Below are positions 9,101-17,837 of a stretch of 64,000 nucleotides of DNA, piece by piece; the first letter of the stretch is position 1; each line of letters starts with the position of its first letter. The DNA lies in the NCBI GenBank assembly GCA_019636245.1, contig JAHBXX010000012.1, positions 1-64,000 on the forward strand. Direction: 5' to 3'. The notes under the pieces were generated by a model. The model did not search any database. It saw only the letters and a list, made by a program, of their open reading frames with translations, and was not told the origin of the DNA. Origin of the DNA: Planctomycetota bacterium. Its GTDB lineage: Bacteria > Planctomycetota > UBA1135 > UBA2386. Position numbers and translations under genes: made by a program.

Positions 9101-10810
9101 TCAGGGGGTGTCGTCGTCGAGCAGTTCGTGCACCTCGAGCTGCACCGGACCGTCCTCGCCGCGCGGGTTGAGCCGCGGCGAGTAGACCAGCGTCCACGGG
9201 CCGTTCCTGCGCCGCACCTCCTCGAACCGGGCGCCGCCGCGCACGAGGCGGGCGGGCAGGATCTGGCCGTCGCCGGCCACGCGCAGGCGCAGGTCCTGGC
9301 CGCGCACGTCGGTCAGCGGATGACCGACGGTGCGCACGCCGCGGGTGGCGAAGCGCGGGCGGCGATGGCCGCTGCCGAACGGGCCGAGCATGTCGAGCCG
9401 GCGGACGGTGTGCGGGTCGAGTTCGCCGAAGGTCGCGGCGCCGTCGATCGGCGCCTCGTCCGCGGTGGCCGGGCTTCGCCGGCAGACGGCGAGGAAGCGG
9501 TCGCGGAAGGCGTCGAACCGGTCGCGCCGCACCTCGAGGCCGGCGGCGGCCGCGTGGCCGCCGTGCGCGACCAGGAACTCGCCGCAGTCGGCGAGCGCGT
9601 GGCGGAGGTGCAGGCCGGTATTGCAGCGGCCCGAGCCGCGGCCGACGTCGCCGCGGAAGGCGACCAGCAACACCGGCTTGCCCGTCCACTCGGCGGCGCG
9701 GGCGGCGACGATGCCGAGTACGCCGGGGTGCCAGTCGTCGCTGGCGAGCACCACCGCCGGACCATGCTCGGCGGCGGCGCGCTGCAGCACGTCGTCCTGC
9801 AGTTGCCGCTCGACGCGGCGCCGTTCCTCGTTGTGGCGCTCGAGCACCTTCGCCGCCACCTGCGCCTCGCTGTAGCCGGGTGCGCACAGCAGGGCGATGG
9901 CGTCGTTGGCGTGACCGACGCGGCCGGCGGCGTTCAACAACGGCGCGATCCGGAAGGCGATGTCCTCGACATCGGCGCCGCGGTGCAGCAGGCCGGCCGC
10001 GTCGAGCAGCGCGCGGATGCCGGGGTTGCGGCTCTGCGCCAGGGCCCGCATGCCGTGGAAGACCAGCGTGCGGTTCTCGCCGCGCAGCGGGGCGACGTCG
10101 GCGATGGTGCCGAGCGCGACGTAGGTCATCGCGTCGCCGAGGAAGTCGGCGAACTCCGGGCTCTGCAGCATGCTGCCGGAGAACGAGCGCGCGAGGGCCG
10201 CGGCCAGCCGGAAGGCGACGCCGCAGCCGGCCAGCTCGCGGTCGGGATAGCCGGCGTCGGGCAGCCGCGGGTTCAGCAGGGCGAACGGCGCGGCCACGTT
10301 CTCGCTGGTGCCGTGGTGGTCGGTGACGATCACGTCGACGCCGCGGGCCTGCAGTTCGGCGATCGGGCCCACGGCGTTGGTGCCGTTGTCGACCGAGATC
10401 ACCAGCCGGTGGCCACCGGCCAGGATGGCGTCGACGCTGGCGCGCGAGAAAGAGTAGCCGTCGCCGCGCGCGGGCACGTACGGCTTGCTGGTCGCGTGCA
10501 GCAGCGAGAAGAACTTGTGCAGCAGCACGGTGCCGGTGACGCCGTCGACGTCGTAGTCGCCGTGGATCAGGATCGGCTCGCCGGCGCGCAGCGCCTGCCG
10601 GATCCGGCCGACGGCGCGCTCCATGTCCCGGAACAGGAACGGGTCGTGCAGCGAACCGAGGTCGGGCCGCAGGAACCGGCGCGCGCGGTCGGGGTCGTCG
10701 TAGCCGCGCGCGAGCAGCACCCGGACCACGAGGTCGGGCAGGCCGAGGGTCCTGGCCAGGGCGCGCTCGCGGGGGTCGGGCGGGGGCATCTTCGCGGCGG
10801 CGCGCTGCAT
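9101..10810 (-). CDS. recJ: Single-stranded-DNA-specific exonuclease RecJ
   Basis: A 569-residue DHH-family 5'-3' exonuclease acting in RecF-pathway recombination and mismatch repair. Metal-binding motifs are in place: HGDYDVDGVTGT (about residues 80-91), VISVDNGTNA, TDHHGTS (DHH at about 164-166) and MTYVALGTIADV. The DHHA1 region shows GRGSGRCNTGLHL and HGGHAAAAGLEV, and a C-terminal OB-like domain follows. The ATG at 10810 was chosen over one at 10789 because a -10 element (TACCAT) lies 12 bp upstream. The gene diverges from selA with only 33 bp between start codons. The DedA gene follows at 16 bp. Confidence 0.94.
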   Translation of the reverse strand: MQRAAAKMPPPDPRERALARTLGLPDLVVRVLLARGYDDPDRARRFLRPDLGSLHDPFLFRDMERAVGRIRQALRAGEPILIHGDYDVDGVTGTVLLHKFFSLLHATSKPYVPARGDGYSFSRASVDAILAGGHRLVISVDNGTNAVGPIAELQARGVDVIVTDHHGTSENVAAPFALLNPRLPDAGYPDRELAGCGVAFRLAAALARSFSGSMLQSPEFADFLGDAMTYVALGTIADVAPLRGENRTLVFHGMRALAQSRNPGIRALLDAAGLLHRGADVEDIAFRIAPLLNAAGRVGHANDAIALLCAPGYSEAQVAAKVLERHNEERRRVERQLQDDVLQRAAAEHGPAVVLASDDWHPGVLGIVAARAAEWTGKPVLLVAFRGDVGRGSGRCNTGLHLRHALADCGEFLVAHGGHAAAAGLEVRRDRFDAFRDRFLAVCRRSPATADEAPIDGAATFGELDPHTVRRLDMLGPFGSGHRRPRFATRGVRTVGHPLTDVRGQDLRLRVAGDGQILPARLVRGGARFEEVRRRNGPWTLVYSPRLNPRGEDGPVQLEVHELLDDDTP

Positions 10811-10821
10811 GTCGGCTGCGG

Positions 10822-10828
10822 TATGGTA
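10822..10828. promoter_or_regulatory. Shared bidirectional -10 element between recJ and selA
   Basis: The 7-mer TATGGTA (10822-10828) reads TATGGT toward selA and TACCATA, containing TACCAT, toward recJ. It sits 16 bp before the selA ATG and 12 bp before the recJ ATG, so both transcripts would have leaders of about 6-10 nt. The start codons are only 33 bp apart, so the promoters must overlap. No strong -35 hexamer was found on either side. Confidence 0.5.
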
Positions 10829-10843
10829 GCCGGCCTCCTGCCG

Positions 10844-12238
10844 ATGCCCACCTCCGAGTCCGACCGATCTCGCGCGCTGCGCCACCTGCCTGCGGTCGAC
10901 CAGATCCTGCGCGACGAACGGCTGCTGGCGCTGCCGCGGGCGATCCTGCGCCGCGAGGCACGCGCGTGGCTCGAGGAGCTGCGCGCCGGGGTGCTGGCTG
11001 GTCGGCTCGATGCCGGCGCCGTTGCCGCGCTGGGGCGCCCGGAGGCCTGTGCCGACGTGCTGCGGCAGCGGTGCGCGGCGGCGGCCCGGCCGCGCCATGC
11101 CCGCGTGTTCAACGCCACCGGCATCGTGCTGCACACCGGGCTGGGGCGCGCGCCGCTCGCCGACGCCGCCGTCGCCGCGCTGGTCGCCGCCGCGCGCTAC
11201 GCCGTGGTCGAAGTCGACCCGGCGACCGGGGCGCGCGACCAGCGCGAGACCGCCGTCGCCCGCCTGCTCGTCGACCTGACCGGCGCGGGCGGGGCCCTGG
11301 TGGTGAACAACAACGCCGCCGCCACGACGCTGATGCTCGCCGCGCTCGGCGAGGGGCGCGAGGTCGTCGTCTCGCGCGGCGAACTGGTCGAGATCGGCGG
11401 CGGCTTCCGCATGCCGGAGGTCATGCGCCGCGCCGGCTGCACGATGGTGGAGGTCGGCACCACCAACCGCACCCACGAACGCGACTTCACCGCCGCCACC
11501 GGGGAGCGCACGGCCGCATGGCTGAAGGTGCACCCGAGCAACTTCCGCATCGAGGGCTTCGCCGGCGTACCGTCCGTCGCCGACCTCGTGCGGTTGGCGG
11601 CCGCCGAGGGGCCGCTGGTGCTCGAGGACCTCGGTTCGGGGCTGCTCGGCCAGGCGCCGATCCCCGGGCTGGAGCACGAGCCGCGGGTGCAGGACAGCGT
11701 CGCGGCCGGCGCCCACGTCGTCTGCTTCTCCGGCGACAAGCTGCTCGGCGGCCCGCAGTGCGGCATCCTGGTCGGCCGCGCCGACCTGATCGCGCGGTGC
11801 CGGGCGCACCCGCTCTACCGGGCGCTGCGCTGCGACAAGCTGGTGCTGGCGGCGCTCGAGGCGACGCTGGCGATCCACCGCGATGGCGAACCGCTGCGGG
11901 ACGTGCCGACGCTGCGCCTGCTGTCGGCGCCGCCGGCGGTGCTGCGCGCGCGCAGCGAGGCGCTGGCGGAACTGCTGCCCGGGCTCGGCGCCGAGGTCGT
12001 CGCCAGCGACTCGTTCGCCGGCGCCGGCGCCAATCCGGCCCGGCCGCTGCCGAGCTTCGCGGTGGCGCTGCCCGGTGGTGACGCCGAACTCGCCGCGCTG
12101 CGGGCCGCCCGACCGGTCGCGGTGTTCGCCCGCGTCGAAGGTGGGCGCGTGCAGCTCGACGCCCGCACGCTCCACGACGAGGATCTGGCCGCCGTCGCTG
12201 CCGCCGTGCGGCAGGCGTGGCCAGCGAAGGCAAGCTGA
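10844..12238 (+). CDS. selA: L-seryl-tRNA(Sec) selenium transferase SelA
   Basis: A 464-residue PLP enzyme that converts seryl-tRNA(Sec) to selenocysteyl-tRNA(Sec) using selenophosphate. Recognisable features are the N-terminal LPAVDQIL motif for tRNA(Sec) contact, FNATGIVLHTGLGRAPL near residue 88, the VVNNNAAATTLML loop, SRGELVEIGGGFRMPEVM and KVHPSNFRIEGF. The PLP-binding lysine is Lys299 in FSGDKLLGGPQCG. Length matches the family. An in-frame ATG at 10823 overlaps the -10 element, so 10844 is preferred. Its partner selD begins 10 bp after its stop, forming a selA-selD operon that supplies both selenophosphate and selenocysteyl-tRNA. selB and the selenocysteine tRNA are not in the window. 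Confidence 0.96.
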   Translation: MPTSESDRSRALRHLPAVDQILRDERLLALPRAILRREARAWLEELRAGVLAGRLDAGAVAALGRPEACADVLRQRCAAAARPRHARVFNATGIVLHTGLGRAPLADAAVAALVAAARYAVVEVDPATGARDQRETAVARLLVDLTGAGGALVVNNNAAATTLMLAALGEGREVVVSRGELVEIGGGFRMPEVMRRAGCTMVEVGTTNRTHERDFTAATGERTAAWLKVHPSNFRIEGFAGVPSVADLVRLAAAEGPLVLEDLGSGLLGQAPIPGLEHEPRVQDSVAAGAHVVCFSGDKLLGGPQCGILVGRADLIARCRAHPLYRALRCDKLVLAALEATLAIHRDGEPLRDVPTLRLLSAPPAVLRARSEALAELLPGLGAEVVASDSFAGAGANPARPLPSFAVALPGGDAELAALRAARPVAVFARVEGGRVQLDARTLHDEDLAAVAAAVRQAWPAKAS

Positions 12239-12248
12239 TGCAACGTCC

Positions 12249-13301
12249 ATGGCCGAACATCCCGACCGCCGCCTGACCCGCTACGCCTCCGGCTCGGGTT
12301 GAGCCGCGAAGCTGCCGCCGGGGAGCCTCGGGCAGGTTCTCCAGAAGCTCGGGCCGATCGTGCATCCCGATCTGCTCGCCGGTTCGGCGGGCTTCGAGGA
12401 TGCGGGGGTGTTCCGTGTCGACGCCGAACGCGCGCTGGTGCAGACGGTCGACTTCTTCCCGCCGATCGTCGACGACCCGCGCTGGTTCGGGCGCATCGCC
12501 GCCGCGAACGCGCTGTCCGACGTCTACGCGATGGGGGGGCGGCCGCTCACGGCGCTGAACCTGGTCGGCTGGCCGCGCGACCTGGACCTGGAGCTGCTCG
12601 GCGAGGTGCTGGCCGGCGGGCTCGAGAAGGTCCAGGAGGCCGGCGCCGTGCTGTGCGGCGGCCACTCGATCCAGGATGCCGAGATCAAGTACGGCCTGGC
12701 GGTGACCGGACTCGTGCACCCAGGGCGGTTCTGGGCCAACGCCGGCGCCCGGGTCGGCGACGTGCTGCTGCTGAGCAAGCCGCTCGGCACCGGCCCGGTG
12801 GCGACGGCGATCAAGCGCGAGCGCGCCGCTCCGGCCGTGGTGCAGGCGGCGGTGGCGGCGATGGCGACGCTGAACAAGGCCGCGTGCGAGGCGATGGTCG
12901 ACCTGGACGTGCACGCGGCCACCGACGTCACCGGCTTCGGCCTGGTCGGCCACGCGCTGGAGATGGCTGCGGGCGCCGGGCTCGATCTGGAGCTGCGCGC
13001 CGCCGACCTGCCGCTGCTGCCCGGGGCGCTGGATCTGGTGCGCGCCGGAGTGACGTCTGGCGGCTGCAACCGCGGCAAGCAGTTCTATGGCCCGCGGGTG
13101 CAGATCGCCGCCGGGGTCGATCCGGCGCTGGCCGACCTCGTGTTCGACGCCGAGACGTCCGGCGGCCTGCTGCTGGCGGTGCCCGAACGGCTGGCGGCGG
13201 CCGCCGCCCGGCGGTTGGCCGACGCGGGCGCCCTGGCGCAGGTTCCCATCGGCCGGTTCCTGGCGCGCGACCTCGACGCGCCGCACCTGCGCATCACCTG
13301 A
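12249..13301 (+). CDS. selD: Selenophosphate synthase SelD, itself a selenoprotein (Sec18)
   Basis: SelD makes selenophosphate from selenide and ATP. The full gene is 350 codons only if the in-frame TGA at 12300-12302 is read as selenocysteine. The N-terminus then reads RLTRYASGSG-Sec18-AAKLPP, so Sec18 and Lys21 fall exactly where the family has its catalytic Cys/Sec-x-x-Lys. Both sides of the TGA match SelD: downstream come VQTVDFFPPIVDDPRWFG, NALSDVYAMGG, CGGHSIQDAEIKYG and ATDVTGFGLVGHALEM. Cys/Sec exchange at this site is known in other bacteria. selA sits immediately upstream, and a hairpin at 12312-12335 fits a SECIS. A caller that stops at TGA would start at 12360 and lose the catalytic end. 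The gene overlaps the convergent gene by 8 bp. Confidence 0.94.
12312..12335 (+). promoter_or_regulatory. Candidate bacterial SECIS element in selD
   Basis: Directly after the selD UGA the mRNA can fold as CTGCC/GGCAG (5 bp), a 2-nt bulge, CGGG/CTCG (4 bp, one G-U) and the tetraloop GAGC (12323-12326). The apical loop begins 20 nt after the UGA and starts with G, matching the known bacterial SECIS pattern of a loop about 16-37 nt downstream with an early G. SelB would bind here. Confidence 0.75.
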
Positions 13302-14121
13302 GCGGTCGCCAGCCGAGCCGCCGGCACAGGGCCTCGTCGAGGTCGGGCAGCGGCACGTCCTTCGTGGGCACGATCGCGACCACGAACGTGAACTCCGCCG
13401 TTGCCGGGCGGGGCAGGGGCGGCAGGCCTGCGGGCGCGCGCGGCGGCTCGTCGCGTTCCCGGGGTTCGTCGGCCGGCAGGAACGCGGCGCGCAGCACCAC
13501 CGATTGCAGCGTGCGGGCCGACGGGTCGAAGCAGATCGCCGCATCGACCCAGGTTTGCCCGGGTGCTGCGCGCACGACCGAGTCGGACAGCCGTTCGAGG
13601 CAGCGCTGCGCCGGCGCATCCGGGTGCGCGGCAGTGTCCAGCAGAGCGGCGGCGGCGGCGGCCGTCCAGCGCACGTGCAGCCGCACGGCCGGTCGGTCGT
13701 CGACGAACACCGGCGTCGCCGACTCGACCTGCGCCGCCGCGAGGTGATGGGCGAGCACGCGCGGCGCGAACGGCAGCTCGCCGGCGTCGCCCTGGGGCAG
13801 CGTCCAGTCGCCGTTCCCGGTGCGCACGAGCTGGCGTTCGCCGTGCACCAGGAGCGTGTGCTGCCGCAGGTGCAGGTGGTCGAGGCCGTGGTGGTGGGCC
13901 GCGCGGAAGGGGATCGGCTCCGGTTCGCTCCAAGGGCCGCCCCGGAAGGTGCAGTCGCCGTGGAAGGCGTGCGGTTCGGCGAGCAGCTTCTGCGCGGCGG
14001 CGAGCGCGTCGTCGGCGGCCCGGCGAAGCGCCCGCTGCGCCGCCTCGCCATGGTCCTGCTGCGCGGCCGCGGCCGGCCAGGACCAGGTGGCGAGCAGGAG
14101 CGGCAGCCAGCGCGTGGCCAT
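13294..14121 (-). CDS. Hypothetical exported protein
   Basis: A 275-residue protein I do not recognise. It has a signal peptide (MATRWLPLLLATWSWPAAAA, cleavage near AAQQ) and should be periplasmic. The mature part is rich in histidine (AAHHHGLDHLHLRQHTLLVHG, about residues 74-95) and in Ala/Pro, and has single cysteines in HGDCTF, AICF and ALCRR. No catalytic motif is evident. Its 3' end overlaps the end of selD by 8 bp tail to tail. A TAGGAT element lies 7 bp before its ATG, and no Shine-Dalgarno is visible. A metal-binding role is conceivable from the histidines but is not supported further. Confidence 0.7.
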   Translation of the reverse strand: MATRWLPLLLATWSWPAAAAQQDHGEAAQRALRRAADDALAAAQKLLAEPHAFHGDCTFRGGPWSEPEPIPFRAAHHHGLDHLHLRQHTLLVHGERQLVRTGNGDWTLPQGDAGELPFAPRVLAHHLAAAQVESATPVFVDDRPAVRLHVRWTAAAAAALLDTAAHPDAPAQRCLERLSDSVVRAAPGQTWVDAAICFDPSARTLQSVVLRAAFLPADEPRERDEPPRAPAGLPPLPRPATAEFTFVVAIVPTKDVPLPDLDEALCRRLGWRPLR

Positions 14122-14128
14122 GCCCGGG

Positions 14129-14134
14129 ATCCTA
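14129..14134 (-). promoter_or_regulatory. -10 element placed for a leaderless start at 14121
   Basis: TAGGAT on the minus strand is separated from the ATG by 7 bp. Transcription would begin within 1 nt of the start codon. The hexamer 17 bp upstream (TCGCCG) is only a weak -35. Confidence 0.42.
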
Positions 14135-14157
14135 GCCGGAGCGCCCGGCCGCGGCGA

Positions 14158-14559
14158 TCACGACCGCGGCGCTTCCGGCCCCTCCGGGGGCGGCGGGGGC
14201 TCGCCGCGCGCTTCCCGTTCGGCGCGCAGTTCGCGCAGCAGCGTGTCCATGCGGATCGCGCCGGCGATGCCGTCGTCGAACACGAACTCCAGCGCCGGCA
14301 CCGTGCGCGTGTGCAGGCCCTTGCCCATCTCGCGCTGGCAGTAGCCGCGGGCGCGCCGCAGCACCGCGGCGCTGTCGCGGCGCGCGCGTTCGTCGCCGAG
14401 CGCCGACCAGTAGGCCTTGCAGACGGTGAACTCGGGGTCGAGCTCGACGCGCGTGATCGTCACCAGCCCGAGGTGCGGGTCGGCGAGGTCGCGCAGCAGG
14501 ATCTCGGCGAGCCGCTGCTTGAGCTGTTCCTGCAGGCGGGCGATGCGGCGTTCGTTCAT
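14158..14559 (-). CDS. rbfA: 30S ribosome-binding factor A
   Basis: A 133-residue KH-like ribosome maturation factor that helps process the 16S rRNA 5' end in late 30S assembly. It begins MNERRIARLQEQLKQRLAEIL and continues with DPHLGLVTITRVELDPEFTVCKAYWS and a VPALEFVFDD segment before IRMDTLL, all typical of RbfA. The C-terminal ~25 residues are charged and proline-rich (EPPPPPEGPEAPRS). Its ATG overlaps the TGA of the DUF503 gene (ATGA, 14556-14559), implying translational coupling. It is the last gene of the nusA-infB operon. Confidence 0.93.
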   Translation of the reverse strand: MNERRIARLQEQLKQRLAEILLRDLADPHLGLVTITRVELDPEFTVCKAYWSALGDERARRDSAAVLRRARGYCQREMGKGLHTRTVPALEFVFDDGIAGAIRMDTLLRELRAEREARGEPPPPPEGPEAPRS

Positions 14560-14849
14560 CGCGGCGAGATGATCTCGAGCTGGTGGTCGACGAGGCTGCC
14601 GTCGCGCCACTCCTGCAGCTCGTTGACGAGGTGGTCCATCGTGCTGTTCACGTGGGCGGTGTCGCTGCCGGCGACGATGGCGCCCAGAGTCGCGATCGTG
14701 CAGTCGTCCAGGTCCTCGATCTCCGCGATCGAGACGTTGAACGAGCGGCGCAGGCGGTCCTTCAGCGACTTCACGACGCTGCGCTTGTCCTTCAGCGACT
14801 CGGCGTAGGGGATCTCGAGGGTGAACTGGAGGATGCCGATGTGCAGCAT
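14556..14849 (-). CDS. DUF503 family protein (YlxP-like)
   Basis: A 97-residue protein of the DUF503/YlxP family, which very often lies between infB and rbfA; a role in ribosome assembly is suspected but not established. The signature ESLKDKRSVVKSLKDRLRRSFNVSIAE is present near residues 18-44, followed by a ferredoxin-like pattern ending in LVDHQLEIISPR. The ATG at 14849 matches the family N-terminus (MLHIGILQF). It overlaps rbfA by 4 bp and follows infB after 189 bp, in which I see no gene. Confidence 0.88.
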   Translation of the reverse strand: MLHIGILQFTLEIPYAESLKDKRSVVKSLKDRLRRSFNVSIAEIEDLDDCTIATLGAIVAGSDTAHVNSTMDHLVNELQEWRDGSLVDHQLEIISPR

Positions 14850-15038
14850 GGCCGGCGACGGGGAAGGGGCGCATGCGGCGCCAGGGTGTCGGCGCCGGGC
14901 GAACGAGCCTGGACGGGCGCCGGTCGCGCGCGCCGTGGGAACGCCGGCGAGCGGCGAGGTCGGCGCGCGGAATGGCCTGCCTGCGGCCGCGACGGCCGGG
15001 CGTACGAGGACCTGTTGCCGGACGGCGTGCACGGGGCC

Positions 15039-17729
15039 TCAGCCCCCCAGGGTGCGCTTGACGAGTTCGACCTGCACGAACTCGAGCTGGTCGCCGACCT
15101 TGATGTCCTGGAACCCGTCGAGGGTCATGCCGCACTCGAAGCCGGTCTTGACCTCGCGCACGTCCTCCTCGACGCGTCGCAGGCTCGCGATCTTGCCGGT
15201 CCAGACGACGGCGCCGTCGCGCGACAGGCGGGCGGTGGCGCTGCGCTTGACGACGCCATCGGTGACGCGGCAGCCGGCGATGGTGCCGAACTTGCTCGAC
15301 TTGAACGTCGCCTTGACCTCGGCGTGGCCGATCACGGACTGGACCTCTTGCGGCGCCAGCAGGCCTTCCATCGCGGCCTTGACCTGGTCGAGCAGCTCGT
15401 AGATCACGTCGTAGTAGCGGATCTCGACGCCTTCGCGCTCGGCGGCCTGCCGCGCGCTGCTGTCGGCGATGGTGTGGAAGCCGACGATGACCGCGCCCGA
15501 GGCGTGCGCCAGCGAGACGTCGGTCTCGTTGATGCCGCCGAGCGCGGAATGCACCAGGTTGACCCGCACCTCGGGCGTCGACAGCTCCTCGAGGCACTTG
15601 CGCAGCGGTTCCAGCGAACCCATCGCGTCGGCCTTGAGGATGATCTTGATCTCCTGGATGTTGCGCTCGGCGAGCTTCTCCGACAGGGTCTCGAGCGTCA
15701 CCGCGGAGCGTTCGGCGCGCGAGAGTTCGCGCACGCGGCGTTGCCGCTCCTCGACGACCTCGCGCGCCTTCTTGGCGTCCTCGACGACGAACAGCTTGTC
15801 GCCGGGGCTCGGCAGCCGGTCGAGGCCGAACACGGTGACCGGGGTCGACGGGCCCGCCTCGGTCAGGTTGCGGCCGTGGTCGTCGATCATCGCCCGCACG
15901 CGGGCGAAGCTCTCGCCGCAGACGATCTGGTCCTTCAGCCGCAGCGTGCCGTCGGTGACCAGCAGCGTCACCACCACGCCCTGCTCGGGGGACTGTCTGG
16001 ATTCGACGACGACGCCCTTGCCGGCGGCATCCGGTCGGGCGCGCAGGTCGAGGATCTCGGCTTCGAGCAGGATGCGTTCGATCAGTGCTTCCAGGCCCTG
16101 CCGCTTGACCGCCGAGACCTCGACCACGCCGGTGGTGCCGCCGAAGTCCTCGGACTGCAGGCCCTTGATCATCAGCTGCTGCTTGACCTGCATCGGCTTG
16201 GCGCCCGGCAGGTCGCACTTGGTGACCGCGACCACGATCGGCACCTCGGCGGCGCGTGCGTGCGCGATGGCCTCCTCGGTCTGCGGCATCACGCCGTCGT
16301 CGGCGGCGACGACCAGCACGACGATGTCGGTCAGCTGGGCGCCGCGGGCCCGCATCGCCGTGAACGCGGCGTGGCCGGGGGTGTCCAGGATCACGATCGA
16401 CTGCCCCTGGTCGTTGGTGACCTTGTAGGCGCCGATGTGCTGCGTGATGCCGCCGGCTTCGTGCCTCGCCACGTCGCTCTGGCGCAGCGCGTCCATCAGC
16501 GACGTCTTGCCGTGGTCGACGTGACCCATGAAGGTCACGACCGGGGCCCGCAGCAGTTCCTCCTCGGCTTCGCTCTCCTCGACGAGCTGCTCCATCAGCT
16601 CGTCCATCGCCGCCTTGTGCTCGACGATCTTGATGTTGCGCTCGAGCTCGAGGCCGACCAGCTCGACTTCCTCGTTGCTGAGCAGCGAGTTGATGTTCTT
16701 GCCGGGGATCTTCAGCTTGAAGGTCAGCGTCGCGATCAGCTCGTTGACCTTGATGCCCAGCGCCTCCGACAGCGCCTTCATCGACACCGGCTCCTGCACC
16801 TCGACGACCTTGTTGGGGTCGACGCTGGGGGCGACGCGGGTCTTGCGGCCGGGGCCGCCGCGCATCTGGTCGCGGCCGGGCCGGCTGCCGGGCCCTGCCG
16901 GCCCGCGGCGGGCCGCCGTCTGCGGCATCGAGCGGGCGCCCGTGCCGCGCTGCTGCATCTTCTGCAGCGCGGCGCGGCGCAGATCCCGCGGTGCGGCCGG
17001 AGCGCTGCGCCGCGTGGCGTCCCGGATGGTCTCCTGCGGCAGTTCGATGCGGCCGACGACGGTCGCCTTCTGCTGCGGCACCAGCAGCTTGCGCACCGGG
17101 TCGAGCTCCAGTTCGGTGCCGCCCTGGGCGGCCGCCGGCGTTGGCAGTGGCGGCGGCTCGGCGGCGGGCGGCGCAGGCTTGGGCGTGGGGGGCGGCGGGG
17201 GCGGGGGCGACGGCGGGGCGATCGCCGCGGCCGGTTCGGCGGCCGGGTGCAGGGGCTCCGCCACGGGGGCCGGGGGAACGGCCGCGGGGGGCGGCGAACC
17301 CGTGTCCGCCGGGGCGGCGACCTCGGGTTCGGCCGGCTCGGCGACGGCGGGTTCGGCCTCGGGTTCGGCGCCGGCCTCCGTCTCCAGGTCCTTCTTCAGT
17401 GGCCGCTTGGCCGGGGCCTTCGGCAGGGCCTTCTTCGGCAGTTCCTTGCGCGAGGGGCGCGCTTCCGTTGCCGCCTCCGTCTCCTCGGCGGCGGCGGCCA
17501 GGGGCAGCTTCTTCTTCGCGGGTGCCGCTTCGGCGGCGACCTCTTCGGGCGAACGGCGCCGCAGGCCCTGCGCCGACAGCCGGGCCTCGACCATCATGAG
17601 GTCGGCGTCGTCGAGCACCGTCATGTGGGTCTTGACGTTCTCGAAGCCGATCTCACGCAAGAGCTTCGCCAGGTCGGGACCCTTCATCCCGAACTCCTTC
17701 GCCAACTCGAACACTCGTACCTTTTTCAA
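15039..17729 (-). CDS. infB: Translation initiation factor IF-2
   Basis: An 896-residue GTPase that brings fMet-tRNA to the 30S subunit and promotes subunit joining. The N-terminus has an IF2_N helical domain (VRVFELAKEFGMKGPDLAKL), then about 200 residues rich in Ala, Pro and Glu, probably disordered, then a second IF2_N-like domain near 310-375. The G domain shows G1 GHVDHGKTS (about 401-409), G3 DTPGHAAF and G4 TKCD. Domains II-IV follow, ending in LEFVQVELVKRTLGG. The Pro/Ala-rich linker contains poly-Pro runs. It lies 108 bp after nusA in the same operon. Confidence 0.97.
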   Translation of the reverse strand: MKKVRVFELAKEFGMKGPDLAKLLREIGFENVKTHMTVLDDADLMMVEARLSAQGLRRRSPEEVAAEAAPAKKKLPLAAAAEETEAATEARPSRKELPKKALPKAPAKRPLKKDLETEAGAEPEAEPAVAEPAEPEVAAPADTGSPPPAAVPPAPVAEPLHPAAEPAAAIAPPSPPPPPPPTPKPAPPAAEPPPLPTPAAAQGGTELELDPVRKLLVPQQKATVVGRIELPQETIRDATRRSAPAAPRDLRRAALQKMQQRGTGARSMPQTAARRGPAGPGSRPGRDQMRGGPGRKTRVAPSVDPNKVVEVQEPVSMKALSEALGIKVNELIATLTFKLKIPGKNINSLLSNEEVELVGLELERNIKIVEHKAAMDELMEQLVEESEAEEELLRAPVVTFMGHVDHGKTSLMDALRQSDVARHEAGGITQHIGAYKVTNDQGQSIVILDTPGHAAFTAMRARGAQLTDIVVLVVAADDGVMPQTEEAIAHARAAEVPIVVAVTKCDLPGAKPMQVKQQLMIKGLQSEDFGGTTGVVEVSAVKRQGLEALIERILLEAEILDLRARPDAAGKGVVVESRQSPEQGVVVTLLVTDGTLRLKDQIVCGESFARVRAMIDDHGRNLTEAGPSTPVTVFGLDRLPSPGDKLFVVEDAKKAREVVEERQRRVRELSRAERSAVTLETLSEKLAERNIQEIKIILKADAMGSLEPLRKCLEELSTPEVRVNLVHSALGGINETDVSLAHASGAVIVGFHTIADSSARQAAEREGVEIRYYDVIYELLDQVKAAMEGLLAPQEVQSVIGHAEVKATFKSSKFGTIAGCRVTDGVVKRSATARLSRDGAVVWTGKIASLRRVEEDVREVKTGFECGMTLDGFQDIKVGDQLEFVQVELVKRTLGG

Positions 17730-17837
17730 TCGCGTTGCTCCTGCCCGGCTCGGCGCGCATCGCGCGGATCGGCGTGCTGGTCTCTGGGTGCCTGGGTGCG
17801 TTTGCCGGTCATTCGGCGCTGTGCGACGAGGCGCGGG

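Noticed and set aside
12300..12302. The TGA in selD taken as a frameshift or a nonsense mutation
   Set aside because: Frame is preserved on both sides, the codon is exactly the catalytic Cys/Sec, selA is next to it and a SECIS-like hairpin follows; selenocysteine explains all of this.
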